NCBI GenBank assembly: GCA_963720675.1
Contig: CAVRGH010000010.1
Location: 744,001 to 808,000 of the forward strand
Reading direction: 5' to 3'
Length of the DNA stretch: 64,000 nucleotides
Source: JALHSW01 sp963720675
GTDB lineage: Bacteria; Actinomycetota; Acidimicrobiia; IMCC26256; PALSA-555
Every line of letters begins with the position of its first letter. Position 1 is the stretch's first letter. The position numbers and the translations under genes are program-made. Of the stretch, positions 36,764 through 44,975 are shown piece by piece. The notes beneath the pieces were generated by a model, which saw nothing but the letters and a program-made list of their open reading frames with translations, was not told the DNA's origin and made no database searches.

Positions 36764-37972
36764 TCAGGCCGCGAGCCGGTACGGCGGTGGTCGGCAGCGG
36801 GCACCGTGTGCGGCACGGTGGTGGCGCCGGCACCGGAGCTCGAGCTGATCGAGGTCGGTCGGTCCGTCGAGCGACCAGGGTTGGGTGTGGTGCGCATCGC
36901 ACCAAGCGGCCGGAGCACCGCAACCCGGGACCACGCATCCGCCATCCCGGACGGCCAGCGCCCGCCGCTGCGGCGCAGACACCGTCGGGGTGCGCCGTCC
37001 GAGGTCGAGCACCATCGACTTCCCCCGCATCACGACGCGCCCGATGCTGCAGTCGCAGGCGAGCATCTCGAGCGCCTCGCGACCGATCGGTCCGATCCCG
37101 ACGATCTCGCCCCGGAGCGCCTCGAGGTCGTTCGTCTGCGCACCCTGGAGGCGAGCAAGATCGACGACCACGTCGACGTTCACCCGACGCCGCCCCTCGC
37201 CCTGCGCGAGCCGCACCAGCGCCTCGGCGCGTCGTTGGGGCATCGAGCGCGGCGCCCGCACCCCGTCGACCGGATCGGGCTCGTCGAGCGCGTCCAGTGC
37301 GGCGAGCAGGACCGCACCGCCTTCCGGGTCGAGCAGCCCGCGTACTGCGAGGGCGCCGCCGAACGTCGTGGCGGCGTGCAGATGCCAGCGCGACTCCTGG
37401 ACCTCGGCCGGCGCGCGATCGAGGACGTCGTCCGCGAGGCACTGCCACGTGCGGAGAAGCTTCCGCAGCTGCTCCGGCGGCAGCTCTGCGGCCGCCGCAA
37501 CCAACGTGTCCTCCTGCGCTTCAAAGACCTCCTCGCGGTGTTGCGCGGCGCGGGCCAACAGCGTCGCGGCGGCCGCCGGCAGGTCACCACCCGCGAGTGC
37601 ATCGCCAGTTCGATCGTTTGCCTGCACCAGCCGTGCGGTTCGCAGGAGATCGCTCGCGTCGCGCCGCGTCATCGGGCCGTGCTCCGCGAGCCACGACACC
37701 GGACTGAGCAGATCGTCGTCGACCCACCCTTCGGCGGCGTGCCACTCCCCGACGGCGCGCACCACTTCGGCCTCGAGCCGCTCCCGTGCGGCCAGCATCT
37801 CCAGGAGCTGCGCGGCGCGCGCCTGCGGCGACCAGGAGGAGCGGTCCTCGCGACCGACCCGACCTACCGCGTCCGCCAGCACCGAGACCGGATCCCCTGC
37901 CATCGCCCGCGACGACCCGTCACCGGGCCTCGGAACCGCCTGCTCCGCGTCGCTCGTCGTCGGATCGAACAT
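36764..37972 (-). CDS. DUF222 / HNH endonuclease (13E12-type), SOS-linked
   Basis: 402 aa. Long helical DUF222 region (residues about 20-310) followed by a C-terminal HNH nuclease: CVVPGCGAPAAWCDAHHTQPW, then a second Cys/His set LRCRRHHRAAH. This is the 13E12 repeat family spread in actinobacteria. It probably nicks or cuts DNA; some members are mobile or linked to introns and inteins. The promoter is nearly ideal (TTGACT-16-TATGAT) and a LexA box overlaps the start codon, so induction by DNA damage is expected. ATG 37972 lies 8 bases after the -10 box. Confidence 0.88.
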   Translation of the reverse strand: MFDPTTSDAEQAVPRPGDGSSRAMAGDPVSVLADAVGRVGREDRSSWSPQARAAQLLEMLAARERLEAEVVRAVGEWHAAEGWVDDDLLSPVSWLAEHGPMTRRDASDLLRTARLVQANDRTGDALAGGDLPAAAATLLARAAQHREEVFEAQEDTLVAAAAELPPEQLRKLLRTWQCLADDVLDRAPAEVQESRWHLHAATTFGGALAVRGLLDPEGGAVLLAALDALDEPDPVDGVRAPRSMPQRRAEALVRLAQGEGRRRVNVDVVVDLARLQGAQTNDLEALRGEIVGIGPIGREALEMLACDCSIGRVVMRGKSMVLDLGRRTPTVSAPQRRALAVRDGGCVVPGCGAPAAWCDAHHTQPWSLDGPTDLDQLELRCRRHHRAAHGARCRPPPYRLAA

Positions 37973-37980
37973 ATGTTCGT
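37965..37980 (-). promoter_or_regulatory. LexA (SOS) box
   Basis: TCGAACATATGTTCGT matches the actinobacterial SOS consensus TCGAAC-N4-GTTCGA at all but the last base and contains a 14-bp perfect palindrome. It spans the endonuclease start codon (37970-37972) and abuts the -10 box, so LexA would block transcription. Confidence 0.85.
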
Positions 37981-38008
37981 ATCATAGCCCAACGGCGTTG
38001 CGAGTCAA
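37981..38008 (-). promoter_or_regulatory. Sigma-70-type promoter of HNH endonuclease gene
   Basis: On the minus strand TTGACT (38008-38003), a 16-base spacer and TATGAT (37986-37981). The -10 box ends 8 bases before the ATG, giving a leaderless message. Confidence 0.8.
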
Positions 38009-38051
38009 GGCTTTCGGCGCAAAGACCGCTCCAGCAGGTCGGAGAGATGCG

Positions 38052-39215
38052 TCAGCCCCGCGGCAGGCCCAGGATCCGTTCGGCGACGATGTTCTTCTGG
38101 ACCTCCGACGTGCCGCCGGCGATCGAGGCGGCCTTGCTCCAGAGCCACTGGCGCTGCCACTTGCCGTCGGCGGGGAGCTCGTGGGCACCGCGCCACAGCG
38201 GACCGGTCTCCTCGCACAGGTCGAGCGCGCGCGACGAGAGGGACTGCGTCATGTCGGTCCAGGCGAGCTTGATCCAGCTCGTCTCGGGTCCGGGCTCGAT
38301 GCCCTTCGCGAGGCGCGACAGCGTGCGGGTGTTGTGCAGGCGCAGCACACGCGTCTCGACGAACGACTGCGCGAGCGCGTCGGACGTGGCGACGTCGTCG
38401 AGCAGGTGGCGTTCGTGGGCGAGCGCGTACATCTCGTCGAGGAACACCTCGTGGACGACCTGCTCCTTGAACGCGAAGATCGTGCCGCGCTCGTGCGAGA
38501 GCGTGGTGCTCGCGACCGACCAACCGCGATTGAGGTCGCCGATGAGGTGGTCCTCGGGGACGAACACGTCGTCGAAGAAGACCTCGTTGAACTCCGCCTC
38601 ACCGGTCAGCTGGACGAGCGGGCGGATCTCGATGCCTTCGGCCTCCATGTCGACGATGAGGTACGAGATGCCCTGGTGTTGGGGCACATCGGGATCGGTG
38701 CGGGCGAGACAGATCCCCCACCGCGCCCACTGCGCGTAGCTCGTCCACACCTTCTGCCCGTTGAGCAGCCACCCGCCGTCGACCGGCGTGGCCTTCGTCG
38801 CGATGGCCGCGAGGTCGGAGCCGGCACCCGGCTCGCTGAAGAGCTGGCACCAGATCTCGCTCGCGTCGAGGATCGGCGGTACCCAGCGCTGCTTCTGCTC
38901 GTCGGTGCCGAACGCGAGGATCGTCGGCCCCACGTTGTTCACGCCGACCCGGTTGACGGGCTGCGGCGCCCGGGCCCGGGCGTACTCCATGTTGTAGATC
39001 GCGACCTGGACCGGCGACGCACCCCGACCGCCGTACTCGTGCGGCCAGTGGATGCCGACCCAGCGATCGGCGGCGAGCTTCGCCTGCCATCCCCGGCCCC
39101 ACGCCACCTCGTCGTCGAGCGTGGCGAACTTCGGCGGCAGCGCGAGGTGCTCGACGAGCCACGCGCGGATCTCCTGCGCGAACGCCTCCTCGTCGGGTGA
39201 GTAGGAGAGGTTCAC
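38052..39215 (-). CDS. Acyl-CoA dehydrogenase (FadE type)
   Basis: 387 aa, intact. WCQLFSEPGAGSDLAAIATK, LLNGQKVWTSYAQWARWG and C-terminal SIAGGTSEVQKNIVAERILGLPRG. As in the enzyme at 17230, the residue just before GGT is Ala rather than the medium-chain catalytic Glu. It oxidises an acyl-CoA to the 2-enoyl-CoA with FAD. GTG 39215 is chosen over an upstream extension that has no family match; the preceding FadD gene ends 13 bases before it, so the ligase and dehydrogenase are translated from one message. The operon starts downstream of the 40986 palindrome. Confidence 0.88.
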   Translation of the reverse strand: MNLSYSPDEEAFAQEIRAWLVEHLALPPKFATLDDEVAWGRGWQAKLAADRWVGIHWPHEYGGRGASPVQVAIYNMEYARARAPQPVNRVGVNNVGPTILAFGTDEQKQRWVPPILDASEIWCQLFSEPGAGSDLAAIATKATPVDGGWLLNGQKVWTSYAQWARWGICLARTDPDVPQHQGISYLIVDMEAEGIEIRPLVQLTGEAEFNEVFFDDVFVPEDHLIGDLNRGWSVASTTLSHERGTIFAFKEQVVHEVFLDEMYALAHERHLLDDVATSDALAQSFVETRVLRLHNTRTLSRLAKGIEPGPETSWIKLAWTDMTQSLSSRALDLCEETGPLWRGAHELPADGKWQRQWLWSKAASIAGGTSEVQKNIVAERILGLPRG

Positions 39216-39228
39216 CTCGACGGACCGA

Positions 39229-40941
39229 TCACAGGTCCCAGAACCGTTCGCGCTGGTGGTGCACGAACGAGTCGTGGAGCGCCGTCTCGGCATCGGCGGT
39301 GAAGGGTGCATACACCGCTTCACCACGACCGCGCACGAACACTGCGTCGCCGTCGATCCGGTCCGCGCGCCACTTCTGGTGCACGAGGGTGCGTTTCACG
39401 ATCTTGTTGGTACCCGTGGTGGGGGGCTCCCGAACGATGCGCACGTAGCGCGGCCGCCACTTCGGCCCGATCGCGTCCTGCGCGTCGAGCCACTCGGCGA
39501 ACGCCGCCGGGTCGAAGGCTGCGCCGTCGCGGAGCACCAGTCCGACCATCACCTGGTCGCCGGCCTGGTCGTCCGGGACGCCGTACACGGGCGCGAGCAC
39601 GATGTCCGGGTGGCGCCCGATCGCGGTCTCGATGGGCTGCGTCGGGAAGTTCTCGCCGTCGACGCGCAGCCAGTCGGCGTTGCGCCCCGCGAAGTAGAGG
39701 TACCGGTCGTCGTCGAGGTACCCGAGGTCGCCCGTCCAGTACCACCCGAACCGGAGCGTCCGCTCGTTGGCCTCGGCGTTGTTGTAGTAGCCCTCGAACG
39801 GACCGGCGCCGGCGGTGTTGACGATCTCGCCGACGCACTCCTCGGCGTTGCGCAGGCGGCCCTCGTCGTCGAACCGGGCGCGCGGCAGCTCCTTGCCGTC
39901 GTCGTCGACGACCTGCACGTTGTCGCCGACCTGGCCGAGCGCGCCGGCACGCTCCTCCGCGTCACGGTTGACGGCGACGCCACCCTCGGTCGCGCCGTAC
40001 GCGTCGATCACGTCGATGCCGAAGCGGCGAGCGAACGAGTCGACCACCTCGGGCGACCCCTCGTTGCCGAAGGACACGCGCAGCGGATTGTCGGCGTCGT
40101 CCGGCTGCTCCGGGGTCGAGAGGATGTATGCGAGCGGCTTGCCCGTGTAGTTGAAGTAGGTCGACCCGTAGTGGCGGATGTCGGAGAGCCAGCGCGACGC
40201 GCTGAACTTGCGGGCGAGGCCGACCGATGCTCCGTACACGATCGACGGTGCCCAGCCGACCATGAGTGCGTTCGAGTGGAACAGTGGCATGCAGATGTAG
40301 CCGACGTCGTCGGGGCCGAGGTCCATGATGATGCCCATGCGGTTCCCCGTGACGAGGAAGCGCCGCTGGGAGCAGATCACGGCCTTGGGCGCGTCCGACG
40401 TCCCCGACGTGAAGATCAGACCCCAGAGGGTGTCGGGGCCGGGCTCGACGCCCGCGTCGTCGGTCGTGAACGTCGCGAGGACGTCGTCGAGGTCGGAGCC
40501 GAGCGTGAGGTCCGGGTCGTCCGCGTCGGGGTAGCGGTGCGACACGAGCAGCTCGGGCAGCCCTTCGGCGATCGGCTCGAGCAGCGGGAGATGTCGCGGC
40601 TCGCTCACCACGAGGTCGCAGTCGGTGTGCTGCACGTCCCGCAGGAGGTGCTCGTCGCGTCGTGTGTGGTTGAGTCCGACGACCGCGGCGCCGGCGAGCG
40701 CGGCGCCGCCGAGCACGAAGAGGTACTCGGGTGTGTTGTCGAGCAGCACGCCGACGTGGGTCGCTCGGTCCCCGCCGCGTGACGCCTGGCGCGCGAGGAA
40801 GAGGTTCGCGAACCGGTGGCACTCCGCGACGTACTCGCCGTGGGTCCACACCCGATCGGCGAACTTCACCGCCGGTCGGCCGAGGAGGTCCGGGTCGGAT
40901 GCGTTGCGGCGGAGGAGCGCGGCGGCGTCTGCGGCAGGCAT
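39229..40941 (-). CDS. Long-chain acyl-CoA synthetase, FATP/FadD6-FadD17-like
   Basis: 570 aa. P-loop IFTSGTSDAPKAVI (variant of TSGTTGxPK), YFNYTGKPLAYIL characteristic of the FATP-like very-long-chain ligases, YGATEGGVAVNRD, and C-terminal GTNKIVKRTL with the catalytic Lys. It activates long-chain or steroid-like acids to CoA thioesters. The open frame reaches back into the Ddn-like gene; ATG 40941 is used because it starts the ligase homology. The palindrome CTGACA-CGGG-CGTCAG lies 45 bases upstream. Confidence 0.88.
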   Translation of the reverse strand: MPAADAAALLRRNASDPDLLGRPAVKFADRVWTHGEYVAECHRFANLFLARQASRGGDRATHVGVLLDNTPEYLFVLGGAALAGAAVVGLNHTRRDEHLLRDVQHTDCDLVVSEPRHLPLLEPIAEGLPELLVSHRYPDADDPDLTLGSDLDDVLATFTTDDAGVEPGPDTLWGLIFTSGTSDAPKAVICSQRRFLVTGNRMGIIMDLGPDDVGYICMPLFHSNALMVGWAPSIVYGASVGLARKFSASRWLSDIRHYGSTYFNYTGKPLAYILSTPEQPDDADNPLRVSFGNEGSPEVVDSFARRFGIDVIDAYGATEGGVAVNRDAEERAGALGQVGDNVQVVDDDGKELPRARFDDEGRLRNAEECVGEIVNTAGAGPFEGYYNNAEANERTLRFGWYWTGDLGYLDDDRYLYFAGRNADWLRVDGENFPTQPIETAIGRHPDIVLAPVYGVPDDQAGDQVMVGLVLRDGAAFDPAAFAEWLDAQDAIGPKWRPRYVRIVREPPTTGTNKIVKRTLVHQKWRADRIDGDAVFVRGRGEAVYAPFTADAETALHDSFVHHQRERFWDL

Positions 40942-40985
40942 GGGTGCCTCACCGGGCGCGGGGACGGAGCGGCTGCGCAGGGACC

Positions 40986-41005
40986 CTGACACGGGCGTCA
41001 GGTTA
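40986..41005 (-). promoter_or_regulatory. TetR-type palindrome and -10 box before FadD-FadE operon
   Basis: CTGACA-CGGG-CGTCAG on the plus strand (40986-41001) has five of six arm pairs matching. On the minus strand a TAACCT box (41005-41000) overlaps its first arm, so the palindrome covers the transcription start of the FadD gene. It lies between the Ddn-like stop and the FadD ATG. Confidence 0.65.
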
Positions 41006-41507
41006 TCCGGACCGGCCGGCAGGGCTCCCGCCGTCCTGAGCGGCCCCAGGGGCGCCATTCGGGGCCGGATCGACCACGACCACCGGGATCGGATCGGTCG
41101 GTGGCCTCCTGGTAGTCGCGGTACGTGGCCATGGTGTCGACGAAGCGGGCGTACAGCGCGTCGTGCTCCGCGCCGGTCGTGATGCGCGCGCGACCGGGCA
41201 CCGTCCGCTTGCCGTCGCGGATCGTGACCGCAGGGTCGGCCTCGAGGTTGAGGTACCACGCCGGGTGATGGTCGTGGCCGCCGTTGGATGCGGCGACGAT
41301 GTACGCGTCGCCTTCGCGGAGCGCGAGCAGTGGCCACGTGCGCGGCTCCCCCGTCTTCCGGCCCGTGGTCGTGAGCAGGATCGCAGGTTCGCCCCGGAAC
41401 TTCGTGCCGAGGCGCCCGCCGCTGATGCGGTACGCACCACGGTGCAGCGTCGAGAAGAACCAGGCGAACCAGTGCGGGGTGCGAACGAGCCGGTTCTTCT
41501 TCGCCAT
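41003..41507 (-). CDS. Deazaflavin (F420)-dependent nitroreductase family protein (frameshifted)
   Basis: About 167 aa. MAKKNRLVRTPHWFAWFFSTLHRG, ILLTTTGRKTGEPRTWPLL (the T-G-R-K-S/T-G phosphate loop for F420), DAYIVAASNGGHDHHPAWYLNL and the C-terminal IPVVVVDPA after repair are clear Ddn-family features. Such proteins bind F420 and reduce quinones or other acceptors. An extra base near 41091 breaks the frame; repair leads to TAA at 41005-41003. ATG 41507 has a TAGGGT box 7 bases upstream (leaderless). It is upstream of FadD on the same strand. Confidence 0.83.
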
Positions 41508-41573
41508 GCGCGGAACCCTAACGCCCGCAACGGGCCACGACCGCTCCTGCGGACGGCCCTAGGCTCTCCCGGC

Positions 41574-42218
41574 GTGGAAGACCGATTGACCCCAGGCCTG
41601 TACCTCGAGATGACCGAGCAGACGGCCGACACCTACGCCGCGGCGCGGGTTCCCGAAGTCCTCGCACTCCCCGGCGTGACCCGCGCGACCTGGTGGGAGA
41701 ACGTCAAGCGCGACCGTGACGATCTCCCCCGCGTGCTGCCCGAGTTCGACCGACTCGCGGTCTACGAGATCGACGACACGTTCGTCGCGCCGGCCACGCC
41801 CAACGGGGTCACGGGTCACCACTTCCGCCGCACCCCGCGCCCCGGACAGGGCAGCTTGTCGGGCGAGAAGACCATCGGGCTCTCGCTCGTGCTGATCAGC
41901 CCGACCGAGCCCGAGCGCGCGCAGGAGCTGCGCGACTGGGGCGACTTCGTACACATCCGGCACATCTCCCAGGTCGGTGTCCCCGGGTACACGATGATCA
42001 CCCCGTACGAGAACGTGACCGGCGGCGACCCGAGGTTCATGCACTTCTACGAGATGGACACGGACGAGCCCGAGGTGTCGTTCAAGAAGATGACCCCGCT
42101 CGTCGAGGAGCGCATCGGTGGTTGGGGCACCGATGCGTTCAAGGCCTGGGGCTGGACGGACTCGTTGCGGATCATGTACGTCAACACGTTCCGTCTCGTG
42201 GGTGAGCGCACGCGGTGA
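41574..42218 (+). CDS. EthD-like/dimeric alpha-beta barrel protein, function unknown
   Basis: 214 aa. Opening GLYLEMTEQTADTYAAARVPEVLALPGVTRATWWE and a later repeat (FVHIRHISQVGVPGYTMITPYENVTG) suggest two ferredoxin-like halves as in EthD or other dimeric barrels. Strongly acidic; no catalytic motif seen. GTG 41574 follows a TAGGCT box by 8 bases. Its stop overlaps the nitroreductase GTG by GTGA, so the two proteins are co-translated and may act on the same aromatic or quinoid compound (inference). Confidence 0.55.
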   Translation: MEDRLTPGLYLEMTEQTADTYAAARVPEVLALPGVTRATWWENVKRDRDDLPRVLPEFDRLAVYEIDDTFVAPATPNGVTGHHFRRTPRPGQGSLSGEKTIGLSLVLISPTEPERAQELRDWGDFVHIRHISQVGVPGYTMITPYENVTGGDPRFMHFYEMDTDEPEVSFKKMTPLVEERIGGWGTDAFKAWGWTDSLRIMYVNTFRLVGERTR

Positions 42219-42847
42219 GCGGCACCTCCGACCCGAACGACGGACCCGGCCACGACGTGTTCGCAGTGATCCACCGTCAGCGAGCCCACCGAGCGTTCAC
42301 GGACCGCCCCGTGAGCGACGACGACGTGGCGCGTGTGCTCGACGCCGCGACGTTCGCGCCCAGCGCCGAGAACCGTCAGCCCTGGGTGTTCGTCGTCGTG
42401 CGCGACGAGGCCGCCCGCACGACGATCCACGAGCTGGCGCTGCGCGCGTGGGAGACCGGTGGCCGCGAGTTCTCCGCGACCCGCCTCCCTGCCCACCTGC
42501 TCGCCGACGTCGACCACGGGATCGCCGGTGGCGGCTACCGCGCCGCACCGGTCCTCATCGTCGTGGGTGCCGACACCGAGCGCGGCCACTCCGCGACCGT
42601 CGGCTCGTCGATCTTCCCGGCGACCCAGAACCTGCTGCTCGCGGCAACGGCCCTCGGGCTCGGCTCCGCACTGACGACCATCTCGACCGCGTTCGCCGAC
42701 GAGCTCCGCGAGCTGCTCGCGCTCCCCGCCCGCGTCGCGCCCCAGGCCGTCATCCCGCTCGGGCACCCCGCGAAGCCCCTGGGCCCCCCGCGCCGGGAGC
42801 CGTTCGCCGAGCACACCCACCGCGACCGCTACGGCACCGCCTGGTAG
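42215..42847 (+). CDS. Nitroreductase family protein
   Basis: 210 aa FMN-type nitroreductase fold. HRQRAHRAFTDRPVSDDDVARVLDAATFAPSAENRQPWVFVVV is the standard N-terminal FMN-binding block; the mid-region QNLLLAATALGLGSALTT and C-terminal LGHPAKPLGPPRREPF follow. Expected to use NAD(P)H to reduce a quinone, nitro or unsaturated compound. GTG 42215 lies in a GTGA overlap with the preceding gene. Ends convergently with the Gfo/Idh gene. Confidence 0.85.
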   Translation: MSGTSDPNDGPGHDVFAVIHRQRAHRAFTDRPVSDDDVARVLDAATFAPSAENRQPWVFVVVRDEAARTTIHELALRAWETGGREFSATRLPAHLLADVDHGIAGGGYRAAPVLIVVGADTERGHSATVGSSIFPATQNLLLAATALGLGSALTTISTAFADELRELLALPARVAPQAVIPLGHPAKPLGPPRREPFAEHTHRDRYGTAW

Positions 42848-42850
42848 CGG

Positions 42851-42893
42851 GTTCTGGCACGTTCCCGCGCCATGCGTGTCAGGTGCCAAGAAC
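42851..42893. repeat. Intergenic inverted repeat between convergent genes
   Basis: GTTCTGGCAC (42851-42860) is complementary to GTGCCAAGAAC (42883-42893) apart from one bulged base, around a 22-base loop. It lies between two convergent stops and could end transcription from both sides or be a dispersed REP-like element. Confidence 0.45.
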
Positions 42894-42895
42894 GA

Positions 42896-43960
42896 TCAGA
42901 GGGCGACGGTCGCGCCGTCCCGGGCGGCGGATGCCCGGATCGCGTCGAGCACCTGCATCTCGGCGAGCCCATCGGCGAACGTCGGGACGGGCACGGCGTC
43001 GGGGAGCGGTCGTCCCTGGACCCCGGCGAGCAGGACCTCCCCGAGTCGGGTGAACGGTCCGAGCTCGAGGTGGGTGAACCGGTGGCGTGGATCGTCGCTC
43101 TCGACCGGTGCAGCCGGGAGGGCGAGGTCCGCCGGTACGTCGAGACGACGCGCACCCTCGGCATCCGCCAGCCACGGCTCGTCGCCGTCGATCCACACGG
43201 TCCCCGTCGTCCCCGCGACCCGGGTGAGGCCGGCCATCGGCCCCCACGCGGCCGCGGTCTGCTGGAGGACGCCCTCGAGACCACCGGCGAGCCGGAACCG
43301 GATCGTGAACGAGTCCTCGGCGACGCCCTGGCGGTCCGACACCACGTTCAGCCGGGCACTCACCTCGCTGAACTCCCCGAGCCACGTACGGATCTGATCG
43401 ACGATGTGCGAGCCCGACGCACCGAGCCAGCCGCCACCCGCGTCCTCGTCGAACCACCACTCCGGCGCCTTCGCCGCCGGGTCGGCGACCATCGGCACGT
43501 ACGACACGAACGTGGCGAGCCGCGGCTCGCCGATGCAGCCGTCGCTGATCGCGCGGCCGACCGTCGAGCGGTCGACCGCCCACCGGAACTCATGTCCGAC
43601 GAGGTGACACACGCCGGCCGACTCCGCCGCCGCGAGCATTGCGGCGGCCTCGAGCGCATCCATCGCGAACGGCTTCTCACACAGCACGTGTCGGCCGGCC
43701 TGCGCCGCCTCGATCGCCAGCTCCGCATGCGCGTGCGGAGGCGTCGCGATGGTGACGGCCTCGACCCCGTCGATCGCGAGTGCGTCGGCGAGCGACCCGC
43801 AGGCGTGCTCGATCCCCGCTCGCTGCGCACGTCGAGCGGTCTTCTCGACGTCGCGGCCCACCAGGGCGACGACGTCGAAGCCCGCGGCCCGCAGCGCCGG
43901 CGCGTGCACCCGACATCCGAAGCCGGTGCCGACCACCGCGACCTTCGGGGCGCCACCCAT
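42896..43960 (-). CDS. Gfo/Idh/MocA-family oxidoreductase
   Basis: 354 aa. N-terminal Rossmann motif KVAVVGTGFGCRVHAPAL, the EKPF motif (HVLCEKPFAMD) and a C-terminal beta-sheet domain with GGGWLGASGSHIVDQI, where the His is typical of the family active site. It oxidises or reduces a sugar, inositol or related cyclic polyol with NAD(P). ATG 43960 is two bases after the stop of the hydroxyacid dehydrogenase gene, so they form one unit. Confidence 0.87.
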   Translation of the reverse strand: MGGAPKVAVVGTGFGCRVHAPALRAAGFDVVALVGRDVEKTARRAQRAGIEHACGSLADALAIDGVEAVTIATPPHAHAELAIEAAQAGRHVLCEKPFAMDALEAAAMLAAAESAGVCHLVGHEFRWAVDRSTVGRAISDGCIGEPRLATFVSYVPMVADPAAKAPEWWFDEDAGGGWLGASGSHIVDQIRTWLGEFSEVSARLNVVSDRQGVAEDSFTIRFRLAGGLEGVLQQTAAAWGPMAGLTRVAGTTGTVWIDGDEPWLADAEGARRLDVPADLALPAAPVESDDPRHRFTHLELGPFTRLGEVLLAGVQGRPLPDAVPVPTFADGLAEMQVLDAIRASAARDGATVAL

Positions 43961-43962
43961 CG

Positions 43963-44895
43963 TCAGTAGCCCTCGTCGACGTCGATGACGCCCGCGAGCG
44001 GCTCGTCGGCCATGAACCGGCGGAGGTTGTCGACGAACGAGGCGATGATCCGCTCGAACGCGCGCGGCGACGCCCACGAGACGTGTGCCGACAGCCGCAC
44101 TGCAGGGTGCTCGAACAGCCAGTGCCCCTCGGGCAGCGGTTCGGGATCGACCGTGTCGAGGGTCGCCCGTGCCACGGTGCCATCGTCGAGCGCCACGCGC
44201 AGCGCATCCTGATCGACGAGGCTGCCACGCGCGATGTTGACGAGGTGCACGCCGCGCTGCATCGCCGTGAACGCATCGGCGTCGATGAGGTGCTTCGTCG
44301 AGGCGGTTCCCGGCGCCGCGAGCACAACGTGGTCAGCGGATCCGAGCAGGTCCGGCAGATCGGTCGCGAGCTCGACTCCCGCGAGGAGGTCGCGACCCGG
44401 GTTCCGACGAACCGCGCGCACGCGCGTGTCGAACGCGAGGGAGCGCTGGGCGACGGCCGCGCCGATGCCGCCCAGCCCGACGAGGCCGACGGTCTTGCCG
44501 GCGAGCTCACCGAGGTTCGCGAGGTTCCAGTGCTCGGGAGGCTCCGAGAGCCAGGTCGCGGGGAAGTCCTTCTCGAAGGCGAGCATCGCGGCGAGCACGT
44601 ACTCGGCGATCGGGATCGCGCTCACCCCGCGGGAGCAGGTGACGAGGCGGCCCTCGAGCAGCCGCGCCGGCCAGGCATCGATCCCGGTCCCCGGCAGGTG
44701 CATCCAGCGCACCCCCGTCTCCGAGAGATGCTCGAAGAGCGGGTGCCCGTGCCACGCAGCGAACAGCACGTCGCCGGTCGGCACCTCGGTGATGTCGCCC
44801 CCGAACTCGACCGGGACGATCTCGACGTCGAGTCCGGCCGTGGCGATCGCCTCGACCACCGGGTCACCCATCATGTTCAGGACGCGCAGGGCCAC
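43963..44895 (-). CDS. D-isomer-specific 2-hydroxyacid dehydrogenase
   Basis: 310 aa. NAD motif GLVGLGGIGAAVAQRSLAF (about residues 128-146), catalytic Arg in NIARGSLVDQDAL, Glu in DTVDPEPLPEGH and His in LSAHVSWASPRA. It interconverts a D-2-hydroxy acid and the 2-keto acid. The N-terminal part is shorter than in phosphoglycerate dehydrogenase and lacks an ACT domain. GTG 44895 is preferred (VALRVLNMMGD); ATG 44871 is possible. Divergent from the amidohydrolase. Confidence 0.85.
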   Translation of the reverse strand: MALRVLNMMGDPVVEAIATAGLDVEIVPVEFGGDITEVPTGDVLFAAWHGHPLFEHLSETGVRWMHLPGTGIDAWPARLLEGRLVTCSRGVSAIPIAEYVLAAMLAFEKDFPATWLSEPPEHWNLANLGELAGKTVGLVGLGGIGAAVAQRSLAFDTRVRAVRRNPGRDLLAGVELATDLPDLLGSADHVVLAAPGTASTKHLIDADAFTAMQRGVHLVNIARGSLVDQDALRVALDDGTVARATLDTVDPEPLPEGHWLFEHPAVRLSAHVSWASPRAFERIIASFVDNLRRFMADEPLAGVIDVDEGY

Positions 44896-44975
44896 GTGGG
44901 TCTCCGTCGGTCGAGACGATCTGCGGCAGTATGGACCCCGCCACAACCGGACCGCCAACGGGCAAGGGGGCCACG

